NCBI RefSeq assembly: GCF_019857225.1
Contig: NZ_JAFJSY010000084.1
Coordinates: 1-47,077 of the forward strand
Length of the DNA stretch: 47,077 bases
Source: Streptomyces plumbidurans
GTDB taxonomy: Bacteria; Actinomycetota; Actinomycetes; Streptomycetales; Streptomycetaceae
Direction of reading: 5' to 3'
Under the pieces are notes generated by a model, which was not told where the DNA came from, ran no database searches, and worked only from the letters and a program-made list of their open reading frames with translations. The position numbers and the translations under genes are program-made. Shown here piece after piece: positions 13,264-21,730 of this stretch. Within the stretch, counting starts at the first letter, position 1. Each line of letters starts with the position of its first letter.

Positions 13264-16200
13264 CTACCCGCAGGTCAGCGTCGGTGTCGCCCAGTCGCCG
13301 TGGTCGTTGCCGTTGCCGTCGCCCGCGTCGCCGACCTTGAGGTCGACCACTTGGGCGCCGCTGATGTCGACGTCGACGGGCACGGCGGCCTGTTTGCCAC
13401 GGATGGTCGGCGTGGTCACCAGGGTCTTGCCGTCGGCGATCACGGAGAACGTCACCGTTCCCGCGCCGCCTGTCTCGTCGTCGACTCCTACGTCCGCCGT
13501 GAAGCGTGAGCAGTTGCCCGCGAGGTAGAGCACCACGTCGCTGACCGAGTTGGCGCCCAGGCCCTTGGCGTAGCCGGCACCGGCGATGGTGATCTTGTGG
13601 CCGTCTCCGGCGGCCTGTTCGCCGACGCTGGTGTCGCGTTCGACCGGCCCCCACCCGTTGCTGGACGACAGGAACGGCAGGTCGCTCACGGCGCTCTTCC
13701 CGGCCGGCGGAGCCGGCGGGATCCCTCCGACGATGCGTTCGTCACCGGCGGTGGACTGCCTACCGTTCTGCCGGTAGTGCACCGTGGCGGTCAGTGCCGA
13801 GGCGGACGGCAGAGTGCCTTCAGGCGGTTCGACCTTCCACGTGAAGGTGGCCGACCGGCCGGGTTGCAGATGTTCGACGGATGTCGGGCTCGGGGCGCTC
13901 ACCTTCCAGCCGTCCGGAGCGGAGAGCGAGGCCGTCAGCCGGGAGGCGGGCTGCCTGTCCTTCGGGACCCGGACCGTGGTCCGGGCGGTGAAGGCCTGTC
14001 CCGACTGGGCGGTGTCCGGGACGTCCAGGGCGACATCCGTCCCCGGACGCTTCGGCATCGCGTACTTGTGGGCGTCGTAGCGAGGACTGTCGTTCTGCGC
14101 GACGCGCAGGGACGAGGCGTAGCTGCCGTAGTTGGTGAGTGACACCTTGCCGAGCCCGCCGGTGCTGCCGTCCAGGTTCCACACGGCGATGGCGATGCTG
14201 TTGTGGCCGTTCGGGTTCAGGATTCCGTTGGGTACGGGGAACGTGTGCTGCGGGCCGAGGTAGTTGACGTAGTTGCCGACCTGCCAGCCGTTGACGAAGA
14301 TCGTGGCGCGGTACTTGCGGGACGGGTCGTCGGTGAACGTCAGTCCGAGTGACGTGTCCTGCCCGTGCGGCAGGTTCAGTTGGGCGTCGGTGCGGTACCA
14401 GGACACGCCGGGACGGGAATCGGTCGTCGGCAGGGACACCTGCTTCCAATTGGAGTCCGGGTAGCCCGGCAGGGACCAGCCCGCCCGCTCGCCGTACAGA
14501 CCGCCCGTCGAGAGCGGGCCGCGCACCGTGTCCTGGAGGTCCTCGCCGCCCCGTACGCCCTGCAGCCGCCAGGTGACGGAGGTCAACGGCGCGCCGACGA
14601 GGGAGGCGCTGGTCAGGCCGCGCGCGGTCTTGTTGCCGTTGTTCGAGTTGTAGTCCTCCTCGTGTCCCATGTTGACCGTGAGCACCGAAATGACGTTGTC
14701 GCCCTGGGAGTTGACCGAGCCGGCCGGGAACTTGAAGTCGGCGCTGCCGGTGGTGGAGCTGCCGAGGAAGGTGCCGTTGAGCCAGGCGGAGAATGCCTGC
14801 GCGCCTCCGCCGGAGTCCGAGACCAGGTGGATGCCGGTCTCCTTGCCGGTGGCGTGGAAGCGGCCGCGGTACCAGGTGTTGCCGGTGTGGAAGCCGTAGT
14901 CGTCGGCGTGGAGCACCGGTTGTGAGGTGATGCCGGAGACGCTGTTGGTCGTCGTCCTGTCGGCCACCTGCCAGCTGGTGTCGTCGAAACCGGGGTCGGC
15001 TTCGGGTGATTCGTCGGCGTGCTTCCAGTTGGTGAGGGCCGGCAGGTGCACCGGGGCGGCCACCGGGATCTTCCCTACGAGGCTTCCCGTGGCGGAGGCG
15101 CGGGAGCTCAGCGTCCTGGCGTTCCAGGTGACGTGGGCGGCGGAGGTGAACACCTCGATGTTCTTGTCGTCGGCGTTGTCTCCGGTGAGGGCCATGGTGC
15201 GGCCGCCGTCCCGGCTGGTCGCCGTCCGCAGCAGGTGGCTGCCGTGGACGAGCACCGGGCCGTTCGCGGTGTCCTGACGCCAGAAGGTCTTCGCCGTGTC
15301 CTTGTCGCCGACCAGGAGCAGCAGCGGGCGGTGTCCGCCGCCGCTGATGCTGATACGGGTGAGTCCCTTGTGGGTGTAGTTCAGCCGCAGGTCGCCGGTG
15401 GCCGGGTCCCAAGTGGTCGCGGCCGTACCCTCGTTGACGGTCACGGTGGGCTTGGAGGCATAGCGCAGGACGGTCTCGCCGTCGCTGCCCTGGTCGCCGT
15501 AGAGCACGGCGACGTCCCGGTTGCCGATGGTCGCGTTGGTCATGAGTTCCGAGGTGGAGTACCGCAACTGGGAGTCCCCGAGGCGGTAGTTCGCCAGGAT
15601 GATGCGGGAGTCGCGTCCGTCGAGGGTGATGGCGGTGCCCGGCTGCTGGGGCACGACCGGGTAGGTCGGTTGCGCGGCATCGGCCGTGGGCACGTCGATG
15701 GCGTCGATGGCCACGAAGTTGTCCGTGGACGCCGAGCTGTGGGTCCCGTCGACGACGATCTTCAGTGTGTGCGATCCGGGCTTCAGACCGGTCTTCTGGA
15801 AGATCACCGCCTGGTTCTCGCTGCCGGAGTCGTCGACCGTCGCGACCTTGTCGCCGTCGAGGTAGACGTCGGCGTTGCCGTGGTTGTCGGTCTTCGATCC
15901 GATCCAGCGGATCGCGGTGCCGTCGAAGGGAACGGTGACCGAGTCACCGGCCTTGTTGGAGAACGACTCGGTGTGCTTGTAGTCGCCGCCGGTGTAGCTC
16001 TGGTCGGCCACGTGCGACCACGAACCGCTGTACTGCAGCGCGGAGTCGGGGTCGTCCCAGGTGTAGGTGGTGTCCGCGACCGGCTGGGCGTTGAAGTCGA
16101 GGGAGACGTGCGTCCTGTCGACCGCGTTGGACGTGGAGTTGCCGTGCCGCAGCACGTGGAACTGCGTCTTGGTGTCGGGGTTCATCCGGGCGGTGTCGAC

Positions 16201-17430
16201 CACCGCGGAGTTGTCCGGTGGCGTGGCCCTGATCGCCTCGGTCTTGGTCAGCGGGGCGACCGACTGGGTGAAGTACCCGATGAGCTTGTCCTCGTCGTAC
16301 TTCGGATCGAGCTGGCGGTTCTCGCGGATCGCCGCCCCGTAGTCGTACGACGTGTAGTTCTCCGGCATGCCCAGCCAGCCCCAGTTGGTGCCGCCGTAGG
16401 TCATGTAGAAGCTCTGCGCGGTGGCGCCGACGGCTATGTTCTGCTTGTAGAAGACGTCGGCGAACTTGTCGTTGATCAGCTGGGCGCACTTGTCGTAGCC
16501 CGGTCCGCCCCAGGGGTCGAAGGCGCCGCCCTGGAACTCCGGTGAGTACAGCGGCTTTCCGGCCGGGTGGTCGTAGCTGATGTCGGGGACGCCGTTCCAC
16601 TTCTCGGGGGTCGAGCAGTTGAAGCCCTGCGGGTAGGAGTCGGGTCCGTCGACGTCCAGGGCGCCCGTGCCGGAGTTGAAGGTGCCGTTGTTGTTGCCGG
16701 TCAGCGGGACCGTGATGCCGTCGGCGCGGGCCTTGTCCTCCAGGTGCTTCATGTACGAGCGGCCGGCGTCCGAGCCGTTGTAGTACTCGTTCTCGACCTG
16801 ATAGGCGATCACCGACCCGGTGCCGTTGGTCAGTTGATGGCGTGCGATGATCCGGTCGATTTGGGTCATCCACTCGTCCGCGTACTTGAGGAACCGCGGG
16901 TCGTCGCTGCGGTTGTTCTCGGCCTTGGTGGTCAGCCAGCCGGGCAGGCCGCCGCTGTCGACCTCCGCGTTGATGTACGGCGCCGGGCGCGCGATCACGT
17001 AGAGCCCGGCCTCCTCCGCCATGTCGAGGAGCTTGTCCACGTCCCGTACGCCGCTGAAGTCGTAGACGCCCGGTTTCGGCGAGTGGTAGCCCCAATCGAA
17101 GTACAGCGAGGTGGAGTTGAATCCCGCGGCCTTCATCTTCTGGAAGATGTCGCGCCACAGGTCCGGGCTCGGGAGCCGGAAGTAGTGGAACTCGCCGGAC
17201 CACAAGTAGGTGCGCTTGCCGTCGACGAGGAACGAGTAGCCGTCGAGAGTCACCGTGTGCGCCCGCGCACCGGCGGCGGGCGCGTCGACGGACGTCCGCC
17301 CGCCCCGCGCCACGGCGGGCGCTGTCATGCCGGCGGCCAGGGCGATGGTCGCGGCGGTCGCGAGGACCGCCCTCCGCCACCGCCGGCGTCCGGGTCTCGC
17401 ACTGTCAGGATCGATCCGATTACCCCGCAC
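13264..17430 (-). CDS. Secreted multidomain GH35 beta-galactosidase
   Basis: A 1388-residue secreted enzyme. An Arg-rich signal peptide (RRRWRRAVLATAATIALAAG) precedes the GH35 TIM barrel (about 45-400). E215 in YQVENEYYNG is the acid/base and E298 in YSPEFQGGAF the nucleophile. After a linker, an extra carbohydrate-binding-like beta-sandwich (about 440-580) is followed by GH35 beta domains (about 590-780), two galactose-binding jelly-rolls (about 795-950 and 990-1110), a NEW3-like Ig domain (about 1130-1220) and a C-terminal NPCBM-type domain (about 1246-1388). It would remove terminal beta-galactose from extracellular polysaccharide. The GTG at 17430 is preferred to the ATG at 17442: GGAGG lies five bases before the GTG and inside the longer frame. 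It is transcribed alone, with a promoter and short dyad just upstream. Confidence 0.92.
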   Translation of the reverse strand: MRGNRIDPDSARPGRRRWRRAVLATAATIALAAGMTAPAVARGGRTSVDAPAAGARAHTVTLDGYSFLVDGKRTYLWSGEFHYFRLPSPDLWRDIFQKMKAAGFNSTSLYFDWGYHSPKPGVYDFSGVRDVDKLLDMAEEAGLYVIARPAPYINAEVDSGGLPGWLTTKAENNRSDDPRFLKYADEWMTQIDRIIARHQLTNGTGSVIAYQVENEYYNGSDAGRSYMKHLEDKARADGITVPLTGNNNGTFNSGTGALDVDGPDSYPQGFNCSTPEKWNGVPDISYDHPAGKPLYSPEFQGGAFDPWGGPGYDKCAQLINDKFADVFYKQNIAVGATAQSFYMTYGGTNWGWLGMPENYTSYDYGAAIRENRQLDPKYDEDKLIGYFTQSVAPLTKTEAIRATPPDNSAVVDTARMNPDTKTQFHVLRHGNSTSNAVDRTHVSLDFNAQPVADTTYTWDDPDSALQYSGSWSHVADQSYTGGDYKHTESFSNKAGDSVTVPFDGTAIRWIGSKTDNHGNADVYLDGDKVATVDDSGSENQAVIFQKTGLKPGSHTLKIVVDGTHSSASTDNFVAIDAIDVPTADAAQPTYPVVPQQPGTAITLDGRDSRIILANYRLGDSQLRYSTSELMTNATIGNRDVAVLYGDQGSDGETVLRYASKPTVTVNEGTAATTWDPATGDLRLNYTHKGLTRISISGGGHRPLLLLVGDKDTAKTFWRQDTANGPVLVHGSHLLRTATSRDGGRTMALTGDNADDKNIEVFTSAAHVTWNARTLSSRASATGSLVGKIPVAAPVHLPALTNWKHADESPEADPGFDDTSWQVADRTTTNSVSGITSQPVLHADDYGFHTGNTWYRGRFHATGKETGIHLVSDSGGGAQAFSAWLNGTFLGSSTTGSADFKFPAGSVNSQGDNVISVLTVNMGHEEDYNSNNGNKTARGLTSASLVGAPLTSVTWRLQGVRGGEDLQDTVRGPLSTGGLYGERAGWSLPGYPDSNWKQVSLPTTDSRPGVSWYRTDAQLNLPHGQDTSLGLTFTDDPSRKYRATIFVNGWQVGNYVNYLGPQHTFPVPNGILNPNGHNSIAIAVWNLDGSTGGLGKVSLTNYGSYASSLRVAQNDSPRYDAHKYAMPKRPGTDVALDVPDTAQSGQAFTARTTVRVPKDRQPASRLTASLSAPDGWKVSAPSPTSVEHLQPGRSATFTWKVEPPEGTLPSASALTATVHYRQNGRQSTAGDERIVGGIPPAPPAGKSAVSDLPFLSSSNGWGPVERDTSVGEQAAGDGHKITIAGAGYAKGLGANSVSDVVLYLAGNCSRFTADVGVDDETGGAGTVTFSVIADGKTLVTTPTIRGKQAAVPVDVDISGAQVVDLKVGDAGDGNGNDHGDWATPTLTCG

Positions 17431-17458
17431 TGCGGCCTCCATACCGCCTGAGCAATCA

Positions 17459-17473
17459 GAGTCAAACAGACTC
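17459..17473. promoter_or_regulatory. Short dyad downstream of the GH35 promoter
   Basis: GAGTC aaaca GACTC is a perfect but short inverted repeat with 5-base arms, lying just after the predicted transcription start of the GH35 gene. It is a possible operator; the arms are too short to be sure. Confidence 0.3.
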
Positions 17474-17485
17474 AGGCAAAGCCGA

Positions 17486-17514
17486 ACATTAAAGGGGCAC
17501 ATGGCGCGACACAA
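17486..17514 (-). promoter_or_regulatory. Candidate promoter of the GH35 gene
   Basis: On the minus strand, a -35 TTGTGT (17509-17514) and a -10 TAATGT (17486-17491) are separated by 17 bases. The expected transcription start is near 17479, about 50 bases before the GTG. Confidence 0.4.
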
Positions 17515-17576
17515 TGCTGCGGGAGGAGACAGCTGTGGCGGCTTTGCCTGTTGCGCGCATCAAGGCATCCGGCGGA

Positions 17577-18473
17577 TCACGCGTCCCCCGCCGTGGACGG
17601 CCGCAGCGCGTCGAGCACGAGGTGGACCGCAGCGCGGGGCGGCGCGCCCCTGCGGATCGCCGCCGTGATCGTACGGGTCACCGGGTCGGCCAACTCCCGT
17701 GTGGCGACGCGGTAGCGGCCCGCGTCGACGGCCAGCCCCGGCAGCAGCGCGACCGCGTGCCCGGCCTCGACCAGCTCCAGGGTCAGCATGTAGTTGCTGA
17801 ACCGGCCCACCACACGGGGCTCGAAGCGCGCCTGCCGGCACAGCCGTAGGGCCAGATTGGCCATGTACGACTGGGGGATGTCGAAGGCCCACGGCTCGTC
17901 GGCGAACGCGGCGAGGTTGACCGGTCCCCGCCCGGCGGCCGGGTGCTCGGGCGGCAGCACCAGCAGGATCGGATCCGTCGCCAGCGGCAGGAGGTCGAGG
18001 TCGGGGCCGAGGGGCAGCTCCCCGAAGTCCGTCGTCGTGATCACCAGGTCGGCGTCGCCGACCCGCAGCGCCGGAACGCTCGCGTGTGGCTCCAACTCCA
18101 GGAGCTGGACGTCGAGATGGGGGTACTCACGGGTCAGGCGGGTCATCGCCGGTACGGCCATGGTGTGCACCGCGCTCTGGAACGCCCCGAGCCGCACCAG
18201 ACCCGACGGCTCCTCACCGAAGCCACGCAGCTCCGCCTCCACGGTGTCCATGTGGTCGAGGATCGCCCGCGCACGCCGGGCCAGGATCAGCCCGGCCGAG
18301 GTCAGCCGCACCCGGCGACCCGTGCGTTCGATCAGCTGCGTGCCGGTCTCGGTCTCCAGCACGGCGAGCTGCTGGGACACGCTCGACGGGCTCAGGTGGG
18401 CGGCCTCGGCCACCGCCCTGACCGTGCCCAGCGTGTCCAGCTGGGACAGCAGCCGCAGCCTCCAGGGGTTCAT
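17577..18473 (-). CDS. LysR-family regulator, DgdR-like by context
   Basis: A 298-residue LysR-type regulator. The N-terminal winged HTH (LRLLSQLDTLGTVRAVAEAAHLSPSSVSQQLAVLETETGTQLIERTGRRVRLTSAG, about 5-60) is followed by the two-lobed effector-binding domain. It is divergent from a 2,2-dialkylglycine decarboxylase gene, the same arrangement as dgdR-dgdA described in Burkholderia cepacia, where DgdR controls dgdA. Regulation of the neighbour is therefore likely, though these LysR proteins diverge widely. The ATG at 18473 is used; GAGGGGG lies close before it, and an adjacent GTG at 18476 is an alternative. Confidence 0.85.
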   Translation of the reverse strand: MNPWRLRLLSQLDTLGTVRAVAEAAHLSPSSVSQQLAVLETETGTQLIERTGRRVRLTSAGLILARRARAILDHMDTVEAELRGFGEEPSGLVRLGAFQSAVHTMAVPAMTRLTREYPHLDVQLLELEPHASVPALRVGDADLVITTTDFGELPLGPDLDLLPLATDPILLVLPPEHPAAGRGPVNLAAFADEPWAFDIPQSYMANLALRLCRQARFEPRVVGRFSNYMLTLELVEAGHAVALLPGLAVDAGRYRVATRELADPVTRTITAAIRRGAPPRAAVHLVLDALRPSTAGDA

Positions 18474-18563
18474 CACCCCCTCATTGTTGTGCGGTTTTTC
18501 CGAACAGTACAGCCGGAATTGTGTGATGGACGCGGCCCTCGCCACCGCCCTACCGTCGACGTC

Positions 18564-19931
18564 ATGGCTGCTGCGACCCCTACGTCCACCGTCCGACCCG
18601 CCCCCGAGTCCACGCCCGCGTCCACGCCCGACTCCGCGTTCTGGGCCGACGCCGATCGGCACCTCGTCCGCTACTACGGCGGAGGCTTCACCCGCGAGGT
18701 CGTCGAGCGCGCCGCCGGAAGTTTCGTGTTCACCGCACAGGGCCGGAAGATCCTCGACTTCACCTCCGGCCAGATGAGCGCGATCCTCGGCCACTCGCAC
18801 CCCGCGATCGTGGAGACCGTCCAGCGCCAGGTCGCCACCCTCGACCACCTCTACAGCGGCATGCTCAGCCGCCCGGTCGTGGAGCTGGCCCGGCGCCTCG
18901 CCGGGACCCTGCCCGCGCCGCTGGAGAAGGTCCTGCTGCTGACCACGGGCGCCGAGTCGAACGAGGCCGCCATCCGGATGGCCAAGCTGGTCACGGGCAA
19001 GCACGAGATCGTCTCGTTCGCCAGGTCCTGGCACGGCATGACGCAGGCCGCCGCCTCCGCCACGTACAGCGCGGGGCGCAAGGGCTACGGCCCGTCCGCG
19101 CCCGGCAACTTCGCGATCCCCGTCCCCAACGCCTACCGCCCGGACTTCACCACCCCCGAGGGAGACCTCGACTGGCGCCGGCAGCTGGACTTCGCCTTCG
19201 ACCTCATCGACGCGCAGTCCACGGGCAGTCTCGCGGCATGCCTGGTGGAGCCGATCCTCAGCTCCGGCGGCATCATCGAACCGCCGCCCGGCTACTTCGC
19301 GGCCCTCCAGCACAAGTGCCGCGAGCGCGGCATGTTGCTGATCCTCGACGAGGCCCAGACAGGGTTGTGCCGCACCGGCACCTGGTACGCCTTCGAACGC
19401 GACGGTGTCGTCCCCGACATCCTCACGCTCTCCAAGACCCTCGGTGCGGGCCTGCCGCTGGCTGCCGTCGTCACCAGTGCCGAGATCGAGCAGGAGGCGT
19501 ACGACCGCGGCTTCCTCTTCTTCACCACGCATGTCTCGGACCCGCTGGTGGCCGCGGTGGGCAACACCGTTCTCGACGTACTGGCCGATGACGGCCTCGA
19601 CGTGCGCGCCCGCGAACTCGGGGCCTTCCTGCGCACCGGCCTGGACGACATGGCCGCCCGTCACGAGGTCATCGGCGACATCCGCGGCCGCGGCCTGCTC
19701 GTCGGCCTCGAACTCGTCGTCGACCGCGAGACCAAGCAGAGCTCGGACGAACTCGGCGCCCGGGTCACCCGCCGCTGCCTCGAACTCGGCCTGCACATGA
19801 ACATCGTCCAACTCCCCGGGATGGGCGGGGTCTTCCGCATCGCTCCCCCACTGACGGCGACCGAGGACGAACTGGCCCTCGGGCTCTCGATCCTGGACAC
19901 CGCGATCGGCGAGGTGAGCGCCGCGCTGTGA
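18564..19931 (+). CDS. dgdA: 2,2-dialkylglycine decarboxylase (PLP, class III aminotransferase family)
   Basis: A 455-residue class III aminotransferase-fold protein. The matching segments are unusually close to the characterised B. cepacia DgdA: ILDFTSGQMSAILGHSHPAIV, LDHLYSGMLSRPVVELARRLA, TTGAESNEAAIRMAKLVTGKHEIV, SWHGMTQAAASATYSAGRKGYGP and MNIVQLPGMGGVFRIAPPLT. The PLP-binding Lys is K291 in LTLSKTLGAGLPLAA. Family members carry out decarboxylation-dependent transamination of 2,2-dialkylglycines such as 2-aminoisobutyrate to a ketone plus CO2, using pyruvate as amino acceptor. About 24 extra N-terminal residues, rich in Thr and Pro, precede the core. The ATG at 18564 has no strong ribosome binding site. 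Confidence 0.85.
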   Translation: MAAATPTSTVRPAPESTPASTPDSAFWADADRHLVRYYGGGFTREVVERAAGSFVFTAQGRKILDFTSGQMSAILGHSHPAIVETVQRQVATLDHLYSGMLSRPVVELARRLAGTLPAPLEKVLLLTTGAESNEAAIRMAKLVTGKHEIVSFARSWHGMTQAAASATYSAGRKGYGPSAPGNFAIPVPNAYRPDFTTPEGDLDWRRQLDFAFDLIDAQSTGSLAACLVEPILSSGGIIEPPPGYFAALQHKCRERGMLLILDEAQTGLCRTGTWYAFERDGVVPDILTLSKTLGAGLPLAAVVTSAEIEQEAYDRGFLFFTTHVSDPLVAAVGNTVLDVLADDGLDVRARELGAFLRTGLDDMAARHEVIGDIRGRGLLVGLELVVDRETKQSSDELGARVTRRCLELGLHMNIVQLPGMGGVFRIAPPLTATEDELALGLSILDTAIGEVSAAL

Positions 19932-20069
19932 CGCAAGCGGGACGGCACATTCGTACTGAATATGCAGCTCGGTCGCCCCGACGCTAAGGCGTGCATCGAG
20001 GCGTGGCGGGTGTAAGAGCAGGGTAAGATCCGCGACGCTCAGCCGGACAAAAACTACGGGGGAATTGCT

Positions 20070-21038
20070 GTGAACGCGTACGGGGGAAATGGCTACGGGG
20101 GCCCGCAATTCGGCCCGAACGGGCAGCCGACAGGACCGGGACCGACGGGCCCGCCGCCCGGCCCGTACGTTCCTCAGCCCGGCGGCCCCTACCCGCCGCA
20201 GCCGCCACCGCCGGGCTGGGGCCCCTACCCGCCCAACCCCTACGGCGGGCTGCGACCGCCCAACATGCCCCCCGCCCCGGAGCCGACGCGGAGCCAGAAG
20301 ATCCTGCGCTGCGTCCGCAATCCGTTCTACGCCGCCCAGAGAGTCTTCCGACCCTCGCGCCCGGACCGCGTCGAGGACCCCACCGTCGGCCGACTGCAGC
20401 GGTGGCGGACCGTGTTGGGCGTCGTCGCCTGGTTGTGGCTCACCATCACCTACGGCCTGGTCAGCGACGCCACCGACGTCGACGCCGCACTCTCGGACCG
20501 GTTCGACCAGAGCTGGGTCAGCGTCCTGGTGCTCATGTGCACCTTCCCGGTAGTTCTCGGCGGGTTCGTGGCCGCCGCCCAAGGTCACCTCAGACGCCTG
20601 TACCTGCGCCGCGCCCTGCGTTCCCTCGCCGCGATCGGGGCCCTGCTGGCCTCCATGGCCACCTTCCCGCTGGCCATGGCACCGGACCCGGTCACCAAGG
20701 GATTCCGCGACTTCATCGGACTGCCCGGAAAGATCGTCCTCGGCGTGTTGTGCGCGTGGTCGCTCGGCTTCGCCCTCTACGGCATCGGCCTGGCCCTCAT
20801 CCACGTCCTGCGGACCGCCGACATCCACGAACTGGTCCCGCCCGTCCTCGCGATCGCCCTGTCCTGGGAGTTGGCGCTGATGGATGTGATCACCGGCGCC
20901 TACTCCGGGGTCCCGGTGCTCGCCAGAGTGGTCTTCATGATGGGCGCCCCCATCACCGTGACCGCCGTGTCCTGCTGGGAGATGCACCGACTGCGCCACC
21001 ACTACGGCCTGCACCTGCGTCAGGCGCTGCGTACTTGA
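20070..21038 (+). CDS. Proline/glycine-rich multi-pass membrane protein
   Basis: A 322-residue protein of unknown function. The first 75 residues are a Gly/Pro-rich, low-complexity cytosolic or cell-wall tail (repeats like PGPTGPPPGPY and PYPPQPPPPGWGPY). They are followed by about six hydrophobic segments (near 113-130, 150-170, 190-210, 225-250, 263-283 and 288-307). Such tails are common in actinobacterial envelope proteins. The GTG at 20070 lies behind GGGGGAA. It is convergent with the ABC/sigma operon. No family is recognised. Confidence 0.8.
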   Translation: MNAYGGNGYGGPQFGPNGQPTGPGPTGPPPGPYVPQPGGPYPPQPPPPGWGPYPPNPYGGLRPPNMPPAPEPTRSQKILRCVRNPFYAAQRVFRPSRPDRVEDPTVGRLQRWRTVLGVVAWLWLTITYGLVSDATDVDAALSDRFDQSWVSVLVLMCTFPVVLGGFVAAAQGHLRRLYLRRALRSLAAIGALLASMATFPLAMAPDPVTKGFRDFIGLPGKIVLGVLCAWSLGFALYGIGLALIHVLRTADIHELVPPVLAIALSWELALMDVITGAYSGVPVLARVVFMMGAPITVTAVSCWEMHRLRHHYGLHLRQALRT

Positions 21039-21133
21039 GATCGCGGCGGGCTTACCCGCCGGACGACCCAACAGCCCGACCGCCCGACCGCCCGTCGGCG
21101 AGCACCCGAGCTCCACGCCGCCCGTGGGCAGCC

Positions 21134-21730
21134 TCAAACGTTCTCCGACGACGTCCGGCGGCGTGGGCCTCCGCTGACGTAGGCGACCGTTCCCGTGATG
21201 GCGAGTACCGCTGCGACCACGGTCGCGGGTCGGCTGTCGGCGGCCTGTGTCTGCCAGGTCAGCGCCTCCCCCGCCGTGCCCGCACCCGGGAACGTCGCCG
21301 CGCCGAGCGTCCAGCCGAGGGGCACGAACCACGACCGGGCGGTGCCGACCGTGGCTGCTCCCAGGGCGGTCAGGCCGAGCAGGCCGCCCGCGTCACGGAC
21401 GGCGCATCCGACCGGCCCGAACCGGGTGGCGGTGAGCAGCGTGGTGAGCAGGAGGGCGAGTACGCCTCCCAGGGCCGTGGCCAGGTGGGAGATCCGCAGC
21501 CACCCCCACGGCCGCGCAGCCGTACGGTCCAGGGCGTCGTCGGGGCCTTCGAGCGTGGCTGTGGCAACGGCCACCAGGAGAAGGGCCGTCAGGACGAGTA
21601 CGGTGCTGCTCACCTCGCCCTTGCCGCCGAACCCCGTGGCGCAGAGCCACGCGACGGTCGTGGCAGCGGCGGCCGCGCCGAGGGCCGCCGGGACCTGACG
21701 TGAGCGGACGTAGAGTGTCAGGCCGTTCAT
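21134..21730 (-). CDS. Hypothetical membrane protein, last gene of the sigma/ABC operon
   Basis: A 198-residue protein with about five or six hydrophobic helices and no recognised domain. It resembles small integral membrane subunits found beside ABC-2-type permeases. The ATG at 21730 overlaps the stop of the preceding permease by four bases, so it is translationally coupled and probably part of the same complex. Its end faces the convergent proline-rich membrane protein. Confidence 0.75.
   Translation of the reverse strand: MNGLTLYVRSRQVPAALGAAAAATTVAWLCATGFGGKGEVSSTVLVLTALLLVAVATATLEGPDDALDRTAARPWGWLRISHLATALGGVLALLLTTLLTATRFGPVGCAVRDAGGLLGLTALGAATVGTARSWFVPLGWTLGAATFPGAGTAGEALTWQTQAADSRPATVVAAVLAITGTVAYVSGGPRRRTSSENV

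Noticed and set aside
15019..16545. Long plus-strand open frame opposite the GH35 gene, and similar long antisense frames opposite GH127, GH106, GH78, GH63-like and GH59 genes
   Set aside because: They are rich in Arg, Gly and Val with no domains, as expected from the complement of GC-biased codons. The opposite strand encodes recognisable enzymes with catalytic motifs.
18474..21332. Minus-strand frame continuous with the LysR gene, suggesting a very long fusion protein
   Set aside because: Only the last 298 residues match LysR. The upstream part is the complement of the dgdA and proline-rich membrane protein genes, and a proper start exists at 18473.
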